Shown: positions 17,546 through 26,499 of the stretch, one piece after another | Numbering within the stretch: position 1 is the stretch's first letter | Layout of the letters: every line of letters begins with the position of its first letter | Source of the DNA: Arthrobacter sp. Leaf141 | GTDB taxonomy: Bacteria > Actinomycetota > Actinomycetes > Actinomycetales > Micrococcaceae | Assembly (NCBI RefSeq): GCF_001424565.1 | Contig: NZ_LMOL01000001.1 | Span: 211 to 54,405 of the forward strand | Direction: 5' to 3' | Length of the DNA: 54,195 nucleotides | The notes under the pieces: model-generated | The model's input: only the letters and a program-made list of their open reading frames with translations | Told to the model about the DNA's origin: nothing | Databases searched by the model: none | Program-made: the position numbers and the translations under genes

Positions 17546-18214
17546 CTAGGGAGCGGCGGACGGGACGACGGGTGACTTATCGTCGTCGGCGATCCGGCGG
17601 CTGTCCCGCGGGCAGCTGAGCCGGCCGGGCGTCTGGTCCACAACCTCCGGCGCAGTCAGTGCGCTGTAGGCCTGGGACAGGATCACGTCCACGCTGCCAT
17701 CGGTCCTGCCGTCCTGGAAGTAGTCCGAGCCCGGCAGGTTGCGCTGGATGCTGAAGGCCGAGGACTGGCCGGTGGGGCCGGAGACCACGGCGGCGATGCC
17801 CCGGTAGCCGGCGTCGATGTTGGCCACGGCGCCCACCACGAACTTCCGGGCCAGGAGCTCATCCGCCACGGCGCGGGCCAGGCCGGGGCGGCTGGTGGAG
17901 TTGTACACGTTGACGTTGATGGTCTCGTTGGGCGCGTAGTCAAAGGTGGCGGCAGGACAGGTGGCAGCAGTTTCCCTGGCTGCCTCGGCCGCCGGGATCT
18001 TGAGCTGTCCGTTCATGATGGCCATGGCGGTGATGATGGCTGCCGCGATCATGCCGACGAGGAGCACCAGCACCGCCCCGTGCACCGCGCGGCGACGCAC
18101 CTTGGCGGTGCCGTCGTCGTCCCGGACCGCATCCAGCGCGGCACGAAGCTCCGGTCCGCTGACCACATGATGGCCGTGCAGGACCGTGGTGTCCTGCGGC
18201 TTTCTCCTAGCCAT
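17546..18214 (-). CDS. LytR_C domain membrane protein
   Basis: 222 residues: a cytoplasmic N-terminus of about 43 residues, one TM helix at about 45-67, then an extracytoplasmic LytR_C domain ('INVNVYNSTSRPGLARAVAD' near residue 98, 'FVVGAVANIDAGYRGIAAVV'). The catalytic LytR-CpsA-Psr domain that usually precedes LytR_C is missing, so it cannot itself ligate wall polymers; it may bind wall precursors or partner an LCP enzyme. Its start overlaps the upstream ParB-like gene by 8 bases, indicating translational coupling. This N-TM/LytR_C layout is common in actinobacteria and poorly understood. Confidence 0.85.
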   Translation of the reverse strand: MARRKPQDTTVLHGHHVVSGPELRAALDAVRDDDGTAKVRRRAVHGAVLVLLVGMIAAAIITAMAIMNGQLKIPAAEAARETAATCPAATFDYAPNETINVNVYNSTSRPGLARAVADELLARKFVVGAVANIDAGYRGIAAVVSGPTGQSSAFSIQRNLPGSDYFQDGRTDGSVDVILSQAYSALTAPEVVDQTPGRLSCPRDSRRIADDDKSPVVPSAAP

Positions 18215-18509
18215 CGAGCACCAGGACCCTGGCGTGGATCGCGGTGCGCTGGTGCAATGCCGTCCGGACGGCCCGGTGCAGGCCGTCCTCTAGGTAAAGG
18301 ATCCCCTGGTACTGCACCACGTGCGGGAAAAGGTCGCCAAAGAACGTGGAGTCCTCGGCCAGCAGGGCCTCGAGGTCCAGGGTGCGTTTGGTGGTCACCA
18401 GCTCGTCCAGCCGGACCGGGCGGGGCGGAAGCGAAGCCCACTCCTTGGGCGTGGTGTAACCATGGTCGGGGTACGGGCGGCCCTCGCCCACAGCTTTGAA
18501 TATCACCAT
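18207..18509 (-). CDS. Conserved small protein with ParB/sulfiredoxin-like segment
   Basis: 100 residues, no signal or TM. The C-terminal half, 'QGILYLEDGLHRAVRTALHQ' and 'RTAIHARVLVLDG', resembles the ParB/Srx fold motif DGHHR...A..LG...I.A. The N-terminal half ('YTTPKEWASLPPRPVRLDEL') includes the usual 'R...L...K..L.L' strand of that fold. The similarity is by eye only, and nuclease or CTPase residues are not obvious. It overlaps the LytR_C gene, so the two probably act together or are at least produced stoichiometrically. Some annotations of relatives call this an antitoxin-like protein; I see no toxin. Confidence 0.72.
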   Translation of the reverse strand: MVIFKAVGEGRPYPDHGYTTPKEWASLPPRPVRLDELVTTKRTLDLEALLAEDSTFFGDLFPHVVQYQGILYLEDGLHRAVRTALHQRTAIHARVLVLDG

Positions 18510-18655
18510 GCCACCCTAGGCATCCTGCCAGCCCAGCGAAAGTCTCCAGCGCCGGCGGCGGGCAGGTTGTAGCCAAAAAGCAACCATTGGCCACGTCCCG
18601 GGCGGGCCCGTAACGGGGGCCTGCCCGGCGCCGCCCGCCTGACAGAATGGGACCC

Positions 18656-19585
18656 ATGACAGGTTTCCAGTCCCCCGCCGTGCCCACCGCCGAAGCCCAC
18701 CACCCGGCAGCGCCGCCGCTGGCGCTTTTGCTCGACGTCGACGGGCCCGTGGCCAGCCCCGTCACGCGCTCGGTCAAACCGGAAATCATCAACGACCTGC
18801 TGGCGCTGGCCGCCGCGGGCATCCCCGTCATCTTCAACACGGGACGGTCGGACGCCTTTATCCGCGAGCAGGTTATGGACCCCATGATCCAGGCCGGCAT
18901 CCCGGCCGGCACCCTGATCCATGCCATCTGCGAGAAGGGAGCCGTGTGGTTCACGTACACGGCGGCCGGTGCGGGCCCCCTGCATGTGGACCACGAACTT
19001 GCCGTGCCTGCCGCCTACGGCAACGACGTCAGGACCCTGGTGGCTGACAAATACGCGGAACACATGTTCTTTGATGAAACAAAGCGGGCCATGGTGTCCG
19101 TGGAGCAGCACATCGGGGTGGCCAGCGCTGACTACCTGGCCGAGCAGAAGCTGTTCGACGCCGATGCCATGGATTTGATGACGAGCCATGGCCTGGGTGT
19201 GGTCCGGTTGGACCACCACGTCCCCGATTCCGATGATGCAGTGGACTACCGGGTGGACCCCACCATCATTTCCACCGACATCGAGTCGGTCCGGCTTGGG
19301 AAGGACCTGGGCGCCAGCCGGGCGGTGGAGCTGCTGGCCGCGCAGGGCATCACGCCGCAGGCCTGGCGGACAGTGGGCGATTCCCGCACGGACTACGCCA
19401 TGGCCGACTGGCTGCACCACAACGGCCATGCCGTAAAACACGTTGATGTCCGCCCCGCGGACGGCGTCCCGGTCAAACCGTACACAGTGCTTACCGCGGC
19501 GGACCTGGGACTTGCCGAAGACGTCATCCACGACGACGCCGGCGGAGCATTCCTGCGCAGCTGGCGGGAGGAATCCAGCCGCTGA
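18656..19585 (+). CDS. HAD superfamily phosphatase (Cof/IIB-like)
   Basis: About 309 residues. HAD motif I is 'LLLDVDGPV' near residue 25, motif II 'FNTGRSD' and motif IV 'VGDSRTDYAMADWL' near residue 240; a large cap lies between them. The substrate is probably a sugar phosphate or similar. I take the ATG at 18656 because CAGAAT at 18643-18648 forms a -10 box seven bases before it, suggesting a leaderless mRNA; an ATG at 18647 would add three residues. It precedes the Stealth-type transferase on the same strand by 93 bases, so both may serve phosphosugar/glycan metabolism. Confidence 0.83.
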   Translation: MTGFQSPAVPTAEAHHPAAPPLALLLDVDGPVASPVTRSVKPEIINDLLALAAAGIPVIFNTGRSDAFIREQVMDPMIQAGIPAGTLIHAICEKGAVWFTYTAAGAGPLHVDHELAVPAAYGNDVRTLVADKYAEHMFFDETKRAMVSVEQHIGVASADYLAEQKLFDADAMDLMTSHGLGVVRLDHHVPDSDDAVDYRVDPTIISTDIESVRLGKDLGASRAVELLAAQGITPQAWRTVGDSRTDYAMADWLHHNGHAVKHVDVRPADGVPVKPYTVLTAADLGLAEDVIHDDAGGAFLRSWREESSR

Positions 19586-19678
19586 ACCGGGTGGCCCCGG
19601 GCAGTCAGGATCGGTCCGGTAAACATTGCGTTAGCCCGGCAGGACTATCATGCAGGTAGGAACGCAACATATACCAGC

Positions 19679-21289
19679 ATGGAGACAACCATTACAGAAG
19701 CAACGGTTCAGGACGAGGTCTACTACGGTGGACAGGCGTCGGCAGCAGAAGAATTCCATGCAGAGGTCACATCGGCCGAGGCGCAGCAGCGCCTGAAACA
19801 CCGCCCCGATGTTGTCCGGCATAAGGGCCGCTACGCCCTGATCAACGACACCAGGACGCCTTACCAGGCCATGGTGGAGGATCTGGTCTTCCTGCGCAAC
19901 GTGCTCACCGACGCCGGACTGGCCTATCTGCTGGTCCGTGGCAACAACCACCGCCCCGTCATCGCCCTGGACTGGAAAGACCGGAAGAAGCTGCGGGCGG
20001 CGCTGGTTGAATCCTGCCGGGACGAGCCGTTCTACTCCATGACGGTGGACGCCAAAAAGAAAACGTCGGTCCTGGTGGCTGACGGGGAACTATCCTCCAA
20101 CCGGCAGGCCCGGATCTTCCGCCTGTACAGGCCCCGGGTGGAACCCGTGGGCGGCTTCGAGTTCGGCGCTTCCGCGGGCGTCCAGATTGAGCTGTGGTCC
20201 TTCGAAGGGGAAGAGCTCACCCTGCCCATCGAGAACTCGCTCACCCGCCGCACCCTCCTGCGCCAGGACGCGGTCCGCGGCACGGTGGAGCGTTACGGCC
20301 ACTCCTGGCCCACCATCGAGAACATGTTTGCCGACCACGCCAGCGACATCAGCTTCGACATTGACCTGGTGTTCTCCTGGGTGGACGGCAGTTCCCCCGA
20401 ATACATCGCGGCGCGGCGCTCCCAGCAGAAGGACGTGGTGCTGGGCGAAGGCGACGACCACGAGGCCCGCTTCCGGCAGATCAACGAGCTCAAATACGCG
20501 CTGCGCTCGGTGTACATGTTTGCGCCCTGGATCCGCCGGATCTTCATCGCCACCGACTCCCCCGCGCCGTCATGGCTGGCGGAGGAGCACCCGGCAGTGA
20601 CCATTGTCCGCAGTGAGGAGTTCTTCTCCGACCCGTCGGTCCTGCCCACCCACAATTCGCAGGCCGTGGAGTCCCAGCTGCACAATATCGATGGCTTGTC
20701 GGAGCACTTCCTGTACTCCAACGACGACATGTTCTTCGGCCGTGCCGTCAGCCCTGACCTCTTCTTCACGCCCGGCGGCATCACCAAGTTCATCGAAGCC
20801 GAAACCCGGATCGGCCTGGGCGACAACGCCGCCGAACGCAGCGGTTTCGAGAACGCCGCGAGGGTCAACAGGAAGCTCCTGTGGAACAGGTTCGGGCGGA
20901 TCACCACCCGGCACCTGGAACACACCGCTGCTCCGCTGCGCCGCAGCGTAGTCTCCCGGATGGAGAAGGAGTTCCCGGACGAGTTCCGCAAAACAGCGGC
21001 CAGCCGGTTCCGGGCCGCCGACAACATCTCGGTCACCAACTCGTTTTACCACTATTACGCCCTGCTCACCGGGCGTGCGGTGACGCAGACCGCGGCGAAG
21101 GTCCGCTACGTGGATACCACCATGCGGAGCGGGCTGAACTACCTGCCCAAACTCCTGTCCAAGCGCAACATGGACTTCTTCTGCCTGAACGATGGCAGTT
21201 TCCCCGAAGTAAGCTCCGATGAGCGCGCGCAGCTGGTGACGGACTTCCTGGAGAAGTACTACCCCATCAAGGCACCGTGGGAGAAGTAA
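19679..21289 (+). CDS. Stealth family sugar-phosphate transferase
   Basis: 536 residues. From about residue 226 the Stealth conserved regions are visible: CR1 'IDLVFSWVDGSSPEYI', CR2 starting 'FRQINELKYALRSVYMFAPW' and including 'FLYSNDDMFFGR' near residue 347, CR3 around 'SNSFYHYYALL'-type sequence ('VTNSFYHYYALL', about residue 450), and CR4 at the C-terminus ('YLPKLL', 'YYPIKAPWEK'). Stealth proteins transfer hexose-1-phosphate to build capsular or exopolysaccharide phosphodiester polymers. The N-terminal 220 residues form an extra, less conserved domain. No other capsule genes lie here. A strong terminator follows. The ATG has only a distant AGGA. Confidence 0.88.
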   Translation: METTITEATVQDEVYYGGQASAAEEFHAEVTSAEAQQRLKHRPDVVRHKGRYALINDTRTPYQAMVEDLVFLRNVLTDAGLAYLLVRGNNHRPVIALDWKDRKKLRAALVESCRDEPFYSMTVDAKKKTSVLVADGELSSNRQARIFRLYRPRVEPVGGFEFGASAGVQIELWSFEGEELTLPIENSLTRRTLLRQDAVRGTVERYGHSWPTIENMFADHASDISFDIDLVFSWVDGSSPEYIAARRSQQKDVVLGEGDDHEARFRQINELKYALRSVYMFAPWIRRIFIATDSPAPSWLAEEHPAVTIVRSEEFFSDPSVLPTHNSQAVESQLHNIDGLSEHFLYSNDDMFFGRAVSPDLFFTPGGITKFIEAETRIGLGDNAAERSGFENAARVNRKLLWNRFGRITTRHLEHTAAPLRRSVVSRMEKEFPDEFRKTAASRFRAADNISVTNSFYHYYALLTGRAVTQTAAKVRYVDTTMRSGLNYLPKLLSKRNMDFFCLNDGSFPEVSSDERAQLVTDFLEKYYPIKAPWEK

Positions 21290-21315
21290 CCGCTGGTCGT
21301 CCCTCCGTTTAACCC

Positions 21316-21349
21316 AAGAGGCCGGCACCTGGGTGCCGGCCTCTTTCTT
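21316..21349 (+). terminator. Intrinsic terminator after the Stealth gene (bidirectional)
   Basis: AAGAGGCCGGCACC pairs perfectly with GGTGCCGGCCTCTT, followed by TCTTC. The stem is symmetrical, so it can also end the convergent phosphoesterase transcript. Confidence 0.88.
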
Positions 21350-21384
21350 CCAATCGGGACTGTTGCGCCGGACCTGCCGGGGAA

Positions 21385-22317
21385 CTACGTGAACCGGGAT
21401 GGCTGGCCGAGTTTGGGGCCGACCGCCTGCTTGCGGGTCTCCGGGATCCGGACGCCCGCGGCGGCCAGCCGCCTGGCTGTCTCGGCCGCAGGAACGTATT
21501 CGCCCACCGTCGCGGCGCTGCCCAACGGCACCACCGAGTGCACAATGGTGTGCTCGTAGACATGGACCAGGTTGAAGGACTGCCCCTTGTCCTGGCCCCG
21601 GGTGCCGCCGACAGGGACATTCAGGTCCTGCGTGTAGCAGCTGGCCGATGCCACCGAAACCGGTACCCCGGCGAAGCTGGCGGTGGTGGAGTAGTGCAGG
21701 TGCCCGGCGAGGATGGTCCGGACGTCCGAGTTCCGCACCACGGCCGCCAGTGAGGCCTGGTCCCGCAACTCCACCAGCACCGACAGATCCAGGACCGACG
21801 GGACGGGCGGGTGATGCAACGCCAATATGGTCCCATCCGGTGCCGGCGTTTCCAGCTCCCGGGCCAACCAGTCCAGTTGATCGGGGCTTAGTTCTCCGTG
21901 GTGGAAACCTGGCACCGTGGTGTCCATGGTGATGACCCGCAGGCCTTCGATGAAGTAGCTGTGATCAACCGGCTCATCCGTCCCGGGCTGGTCCAGCAGT
22001 CCGCGCCGGAAGTTAGCCCTGTTGTCATGGTTGCCCATGGCCCAGATGATCTTGGCGCCCAGTTCTTCACACGCGGGTTCAACGATGGCCCGCAACTTTG
22101 TATAGGCGTCAGGATCGCCTTTATCTGCAAGGTCACCGGTGAAGATGACCGCCTCCGGCCGCGCCCCTGATGCCTTGACCTCTTCAAAAAGTTGAATCAG
22201 CCTGGCTTCGCTGTCAACGACGCCATAAAGGGGGTCCGGTCCTCCCAACAAGTGGGGATCGCTCAGGTGGAGAAGGAAGTGGCGTGGCCGGGGATGTTCG
22301 GCCTCGATGTGCTCCAT
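21385..22317 (-). CDS. Calcineurin-like metallophosphoesterase, CpdA-like
   Basis: 310 residues with all metal-binding blocks of the class III cyclic-nucleotide phosphodiesterase/metallophosphoesterase family: 'LHLSDPHL' (Asp, His), 'FTGDLADKGDP' (Asp), 'WAMGNHDNR' (Asn, His), 'LALHHPPVPS' (His) and 'LAGHLHYS' (His-x-His). CpdA and Rv0805 relatives hydrolyse 3',5'-cAMP, though many members prefer 2',3'-cNMPs or other phosphodiesters. GAGG lies 6 bases before the ATG. It is monocistronic between two terminators. There is no signal peptide, so it is cytoplasmic. Confidence 0.9.
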   Translation of the reverse strand: MEHIEAEHPRPRHFLLHLSDPHLLGGPDPLYGVVDSEARLIQLFEEVKASGARPEAVIFTGDLADKGDPDAYTKLRAIVEPACEELGAKIIWAMGNHDNRANFRRGLLDQPGTDEPVDHSYFIEGLRVITMDTTVPGFHHGELSPDQLDWLARELETPAPDGTILALHHPPVPSVLDLSVLVELRDQASLAAVVRNSDVRTILAGHLHYSTTASFAGVPVSVASASCYTQDLNVPVGGTRGQDKGQSFNLVHVYEHTIVHSVVPLGSAATVGEYVPAAETARRLAAAGVRIPETRKQAVGPKLGQPSRFT

Positions 22318-22432
22318 TGCTGCCTCTGTGGTCGGTGGGAAACGGCGTTTCCCTTCTACCTTCAGTAACGTTTATCCAACCAGACATCCGGCAAACTTTG
22401 GGCAAATCGCCGACGCCCATGTGGAAAAAGGT

Positions 22433-22480
22433 AAAAAAACTGCGCTTCTGCGCCGCAAATTCGCGGAACGCGCGGTTTTT
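22433..22480 (-). terminator. Intrinsic terminator of the glutathione peroxidase gene
   Basis: On the minus strand AAAAACCGCGC pairs with GCGCAGTTTTT (one mismatch), with a second CGCGAATTTGCG pairing in the loop. It ends in a run of seven T and starts directly after the stop codon. Confidence 0.8.
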
Positions 22481-22481
22481 C

Positions 22482-22967
22482 TTATCCCAAGGCCTTTTCG
22501 ACGGCGTCAATGACCTCCGCCGAGTCCGGTTCCGTGGTGGGGGCAAACCTGTCCACAATCTCGCCGTCGCGGTTGACCAGGAACTTCTCAAAGTTCCACT
22601 TCACCATCCCCGGCAACAGGCCCTTCTTGAACGTGGTGAGCTCCGAGTAAAGCGGGTGCTGGCTCTTGCCGCGGACATCAGCCTTGACCGTCAGCGGGAA
22701 GGTGACGCCGAAGTTGCGCTCGCAAAACTCGGCGATCTCGCTGTCCGATCCGGGCTCTTGTCCGGCGAACTGGTTGCAGGGGACGCCCAGGATCTCGAAG
22801 CCGCGGTCCTGGAACTTCCCATAGAGCGCCTCAAGGCCAGCGTACTGGGGGGTGAAGCCGCAGTTCGAGGCCACATTGACCACCATCACCACGTTGCCTT
22901 TGAACCTGCCGAATTCGGTCTCGGTTCCGTCGTTAAGGGTCAGCGGGATCGGGTACAAAGATGCCAC
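22482..22967 (-). CDS. Glutathione/thiol peroxidase (Cys type)
   Basis: 161 residues, the usual length of bacterial GPx. The enzyme reduces hydroperoxides; in actinobacteria, which lack glutathione, thioredoxin or mycothiol systems are the likely reductant. Visible are peroxidatic Cys in 'NVASNCGFTPQYAGLEALY', Gln in 'GVPCNQFAGQEPG' and the Trp/Asn of 'VKWNFEKFLV'. The Cys of 'FCERNFGVT' may be the resolving residue. The GTG at 22967 is chosen because AGGACGAG lies just upstream; an ATG at 22994 in the same frame has no SD. It is monocistronic with its own terminator. Confidence 0.9.
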   Translation of the reverse strand: MASLYPIPLTLNDGTETEFGRFKGNVVMVVNVASNCGFTPQYAGLEALYGKFQDRGFEILGVPCNQFAGQEPGSDSEIAEFCERNFGVTFPLTVKADVRGKSQHPLYSELTTFKKGLLPGMVKWNFEKFLVNRDGEIVDRFAPTTEPDSAEVIDAVEKALG

Positions 22968-23107
22968 GGGTCTCGTCCTCAGAAAGTTGTCCATACAGGG
23001 TGTTCGTTACCAAAGACCCAACGTACTGGTGGGTGCTGGTGGTTTCCTGTACGCGGAATTCGGTGCGGCGAAGGACCGTTGCGGGAGGCGGGGCAGCAGG
23101 GGCGCAG

Positions 23108-24655
23108 TTACCCGAGCGTGGGACGTAGCGTCGGCGTCAGTGTTGGCCCCGGCGTTGCAGCTGGTTCAGTTTCCGAGCGGGCAGGGGCCGACGACGGCGT
23201 GACGGCCTGTTTCAGCGCGGCAGGTGGCGTTGTGGTCGGCGTAGTCGTGGCCGTGGCAGTTGCCGGCGGGGTTGGGGCCGGCAACGTCGCCGGCACCGCC
23301 GCCTTCGTTGGAGTGGGGGTTGTCGTTGGTATTGGCGTGGGGGTCGGCGTTGCCGTGGATGAAGGCGTAGGTGAAGACGTGGAAGTAGCGCTTGGCGCCG
23401 GAGTTGCAGTGGGCGACGGCGACGGCGTTGTCGGGGTCGGCGTAGGAGTCGGCGACGGCTTTGTCGGCGTTGGCGTCGGTGAAGGGCTGGGCGACGGTGT
23501 AACTGTCGGCGTTGGCCTTGGTGAAGGGCTGGGCGACGGTGTAACTGTCGGCGACGGCGAGGGGCTGGGCGACGGTGTAACTGTCGGCGACGGCGAGGGG
23601 CTGGGCGTCGGAATGACTATCGGCGACGGCGAAGTGCTGCCCGACGGCCCGGTCACGTCTTCGTCGCCGGGTTCCTCACTTGTGGACGGAATCGCGGCAG
23701 CCTGCCCGCCGGGAATGGTCCAGATGATGGATCCGCCGGTGGCTGGACCGCTGCCGGGAAGATACGACTGCGCCGGGGTGGAGTCGCCGCCCGTCACCGC
23801 ACTCAGCGGAACCAGGCCCCACGTCTGCGGATTCACGTATTTTCCGTTGACGATCGTTTCGAAATGCAGGTGGCATCCGGTGGACCAGCCGGTGGAACCA
23901 ACGTGTGCGATGGCCTGGCCCATCCGGACCGGATCTCCGGCGCGAACCGAGATGGACTGCAGATGGTTGTACGTGGTGACGAGCCCGTTGCCGTGGTCGA
24001 TCTCCACGCGGTTGCCGCCGCCCCACGGGTGCCAGCCGGCAGCGCGGACCACACCCCGGTCGGCCGCGTACACCGGGGTTCCGCAGGCCGCGGCGTAGTC
24101 CTGGCCCAGGTGGAAATCGCCGCCTCCGCCGGTGAGGGGACTGACCCTGAAGCCGAAGGGCGAACTGGGGCTAAGCGCCGCAAGCGGAGCCATCAGGAAA
24201 CCCGCTGGAGGGCGTCCGACTCCGCTCGTGCCGATGGCCGAAGGCAAGATGCCGGCGGTGCTTTGGCCGGTGATCGGCGATCTGGTGAAGGGTACTGCCG
24301 CAGTGGGATCCGAAAAAATGACCTGCGCAAGCGCACCCGCGCCCACGGTGCCGGAGGCGGGCTGGCCGGAGTCACCGGTTGCAGCGCCGGAGCCGGGAGA
24401 ACCAAAAGCGCCCGTAGCGGCTCCATTGAAACTCGCGGCCGGGTCGACGGACCCGCGGGACAGGGCCGCCGCGTCACGAAGGTTGGTGCCGCCGGCAGGG
24501 GCGCCCGACTGGCTGACCACACACACCACAGCGGCCAACACGGCAGAACCTGCGGCAGCACGACTGGCAGCGCGGAAGGAACGTCGACGTTCCTGGCCGT
24601 TTCCGGCGCCCCAATGCTTGCCCAATAGATCGACTCCGATGGTGATCCAGCGCAT
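23108..24655 (-). CDS. Secreted M23 (LytM-type) endopeptidase with Pro/Ser/Thr tail
   Basis: 515 residues. A hydrophobic segment near residues 35-50 probably acts as signal anchor. The zinc peptidase domain, about residues 165-280, has '[20 protein letters not shown]' (His, Asp ligands), '[16 protein letters not shown]' and 'GCHLHFE' (His-x-His). Such enzymes cut peptidoglycan cross-bridges. The last 170 residues are a low-complexity (Pro-Ser-Pro-Thr)n tail coded by tandem DNA repeats, likely spanning or binding the wall. The ATG at 24655 has AAGGGC upstream; an earlier GTG at 24688 sits too close to a GGAG. Two hairpins lie in its leader. Confidence 0.88.
   Translation of the reverse strand: MRWITIGVDLLGKHWGAGNGQERRRSFRAASRAAAGSAVLAAVVCVVSQSGAPAGGTNLRDAAALSRGSVDPAASFNGAATGAFGSPGSGAATGDSGQPASGTVGAGALAQVIFSDPTAAVPFTRSPITGQSTAGILPSAIGTSGVGRPPAGFLMAPLAALSPSSPFGFRVSPLTGGGGDFHLGQDYAAACGTPVYAADRGVVRAAGWHPWGGGNRVEIDHGNGLVTTYNHLQSISVRAGDPVRMGQAIAHVGSTGWSTGCHLHFETIVNGKYVNPQTWGLVPLSAVTGGDSTPAQSYLPGSGPATGGSIIWTIPGGQAAAIPSTSEEPGDEDVTGPSGSTSPSPIVIPTPSPSPSPTVTPSPSPSPSPTVTPSPSPSPRPTPTVTPSPSPSPTPTPTKPSPTPTPTPTTPSPSPTATPAPSATSTSSPTPSSTATPTPTPIPTTTPTPTKAAVPATLPAPTPPATATATTTPTTTPPAALKQAVTPSSAPARSETEPAATPGPTLTPTLRPTLG
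23478..23640. repeat. Tandem 36/42-bp repeats in the M23 tail
   Basis: Copies begin at 23478, 23520, 23556, 23592 and 23628, sharing the core GGGCTGGGCGACGGTGTAAC. They encode the Pro-Ser/Thr-Val-Thr tail, so copy-number change would vary tail length in frame. Confidence 0.8.
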
Positions 24656-24831
24656 GTTGCCCTTGCGCGTTCTCCCATGGGAACACACCTCCGGCGGCGT
24701 GTGAACCCTGCTGGGCTGCGGTGTGGCAATAATTGTGGAAATACGCCACCCCCGCCGGTTCCATGCGGACCAACACCACCCTGTCCTGGGTCCAACCGCC
24801 GCATTCGCCCGCGGCTGGGCAACAATGGGGC

Positions 24832-25755
24832 ATGCGGAATTTCTTCAGCGAATGGCGTGACGAAGTCCGGAAAACCTTCTCGGGCAAGTCCGGGGCGCCA
24901 CCGGAATGGACGCTGCGCCTGGCCGACGGCGATGATCCGGGCTACCACCTGCCGGGGTCGGCAGTCTGGGCAGTACATGGTTCCATGTCCCCCATTGTCG
25001 GGGGCATCCGGACGCTGCTGATGCAGTCCCTGCATCCTGGCGCGCTGGCCGGCGTCCACGAGCACTCAAATTTCAGGGAAGACCCGCTGGGCCGGCTGGC
25101 AAACACCATCCGATGGATCTTCACGGTCACCTACGGGTCGCAGGCAGCCGCCCGGGAAGCGTCCCGACGGGTACGGCGACTGCATGAACCGGTGCAGGGC
25201 AGCTACCAGGACAACCAGGGTGCCAGCCAAAGCTACAGCGCCAACGATCCGGATCTTGCCAACTGGATCCACATCGCCTTCACGGACGGATTCCTCGCGG
25301 CCCACAAGCTCTGGGGCGGCCCCATCCCTGGCGGCGCCGACGCCTACGTCCGGGAGTGGTCACAGGCAGGAACGCTGATGGGAGTGGAACATCCGCCCCG
25401 CACAGAAGCCGACATGCGGCGCCAACTCGACACATGGCACCGTAACGGCGACCTCCGCGTGGATGCCAGGGTCCAGGAAACTGTTGCCTTCATCCGTGAT
25501 GCACCACTGCATCCCATGCTCCGGCCCGGATACCGGATTCTGTTTGCCGGCGCGGTCTACAGCCTGGAGCCCGAATACCGCCGGATGCTGGGCCTGACTG
25601 TTCCCCGGCTAGGGCCGTTCCCCCTGCCGGTAAAGCTGGCCACCAAAGCCGTTCTCGGCGTCGTCCGCCTTGCCCTGGGACCCATGGGTCCCAGCGAAGT
25701 CTCTGCCCGGCAGCGGCTGCGCCGGCTGGGCTCCCCGGCGGCGGACCGGCCTTAA
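24832..25755 (+). CDS. MpaB-like oxygenase family protein (DUF2236)
   Basis: 307 residues from the ATG at 24832. The family blocks '[20 protein letters not shown]' and '[19 protein letters not shown]' near residue 65 and a central '[19 protein letters not shown]' match the MpaB/Lcp-like group, named after a fungal enzyme of mycophenolic acid synthesis and including the latex-clearing heme protein. The conserved His residues may bind heme. The start is not preceded by an SD; AACAAT at 24821 may be the -10 of a leaderless mRNA. It is divergent from the M23 gene. The substrate is unknown. Confidence 0.83.
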   Translation: MRNFFSEWRDEVRKTFSGKSGAPPEWTLRLADGDDPGYHLPGSAVWAVHGSMSPIVGGIRTLLMQSLHPGALAGVHEHSNFREDPLGRLANTIRWIFTVTYGSQAAAREASRRVRRLHEPVQGSYQDNQGASQSYSANDPDLANWIHIAFTDGFLAAHKLWGGPIPGGADAYVREWSQAGTLMGVEHPPRTEADMRRQLDTWHRNGDLRVDARVQETVAFIRDAPLHPMLRPGYRILFAGAVYSLEPEYRRMLGLTVPRLGPFPLPVKLATKAVLGVVRLALGPMGPSEVSARQRLRRLGSPAADRP

Positions 25756-25759
25756 TGGG

Positions 25760-25776
25760 CCCCGGAAGCACCGGGG
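25760..25776. terminator. Short GC hairpin between convergent genes
   Basis: CCCCGG-aagca-CCGGGG lies between the MpaB-like gene and the lipoprotein gene. It lacks a U-tract. Confidence 0.4.
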
Positions 25777-25799
25777 GTATCTCCGGCCGGCCCTTCCGC

Positions 25800-26243
25800 T
25801 CATTTGCCTACGTACACGTTCTGGTGAACCCGCTTCAAGCCTTCAGACTCGAGTTGGGCGGCGTCCGCGTTGTCCCGCACCAGGACGGCCGGTCTCCTGT
25901 CTGACCCGGTCACGGTCACGATCTTGTTGCTGGAGCTGCCGGCTGCAGCTGCGCATCCCGCGTAATCGGTGACGTGCCCATCGGCATTGACCACCGCCAG
26001 GCATGCCTGGGCGCCATCGGTACTCTGCGCTGCAAAGAACTGCCGGCCGTTATCTTCGACCAGGAACCGCAGGGTTGTGGCATCAATGTGTTCAGGAAAC
26101 TGAAAGTGCGCATCGCTTGGGAGTTCGTCTTCAGGTCCGGCAGGAGTTGTCAGTGCAGCAATACCTGACCCGTCGCCGGCGCAGCCTCCGAGCAGCAGTG
26201 GAACCGTCAGTATTGCCATCGCTGCCGCTGGTTTGAGCTTCAT
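25800..26243 (-). CDS. Small secreted lipoprotein, function unknown
   Basis: 147 residues. A signal peptide ends in the lipobox Leu-Leu-Gly-Gly-Cys with Cys21. The mature protein of about 125 residues has a mixed alpha/beta look ('TTLRFLVEDNGRQFFAAQST' near residue 55) and a Cys pair (in 'GAQACLAVVNADG' and 'TDYAGCAAAAG') that could form a disulfide. I recognise no family. It stands alone between the MpaB-like gene and tRNA-Ser. Confidence 0.78.
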   Translation of the reverse strand: MKLKPAAAMAILTVPLLLGGCAGDGSGIAALTTPAGPEDELPSDAHFQFPEHIDATTLRFLVEDNGRQFFAAQSTDGAQACLAVVNADGHVTDYAGCAAAAGSSSNKIVTVTGSDRRPAVLVRDNADAAQLESEGLKRVHQNVYVGK

Positions 26244-26373
26244 CGCCTGTCTCCCCCGTTAGTTACCGTGCCAAGGATGCTAGCGCACGGCTATCGGCAG
26301 GTCTTGTCATACGCGGGAAGGCCTGAGCGGCCAAGCCGCATAGGCCTCGTAAGCCGCGGGGCGGTTAAACCAG

Positions 26374-26407
26374 GAAATCCGGCCCCATCATGATGGGACC
26401 GGATTTC
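26374..26407 (-). terminator. Terminator of tRNA-Ser
   Basis: GAAATCCGG(C)CCCATCATGATGGG(A)CCGGATTTC is a near-perfect dyad just 3' of the minus-strand tRNA. The far side has short T runs. Confidence 0.72.
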
Positions 26408-26414
26408 CGTTCGG

Positions 26415-26499
26415 CGGAGAATGGGGGATTTGAACCCCCGAGGGCGTTAACCCAACACGCGTTCCAGGCGTGCGCCATAGGCCGCTAGGCGAATTCTCC
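26415..26499 (-). tRNA. tRNA-Ser (GGA anticodon)
   Basis: The acceptor stem GGAGAAT/ATTCTCC is perfect. The anticodon arm CACGC-CTGGAAC-GCGTG gives anticodon GGA. A long variable arm and the T arm GGGGG-TTCAAAT-CCCCC fit class II tRNA-Ser. The discriminator is G, and CCA is not encoded. Its position beside ffs and dnaX is common in actinobacteria. Confidence 0.97.

Noticed and set aside
24655..24800. Possible c-di-AMP (ydaO) riboswitch before the M23 gene, as seen before some actinobacterial wall hydrolases
   Set aside because: The conserved cores of that class are not present; only short dyads are seen.
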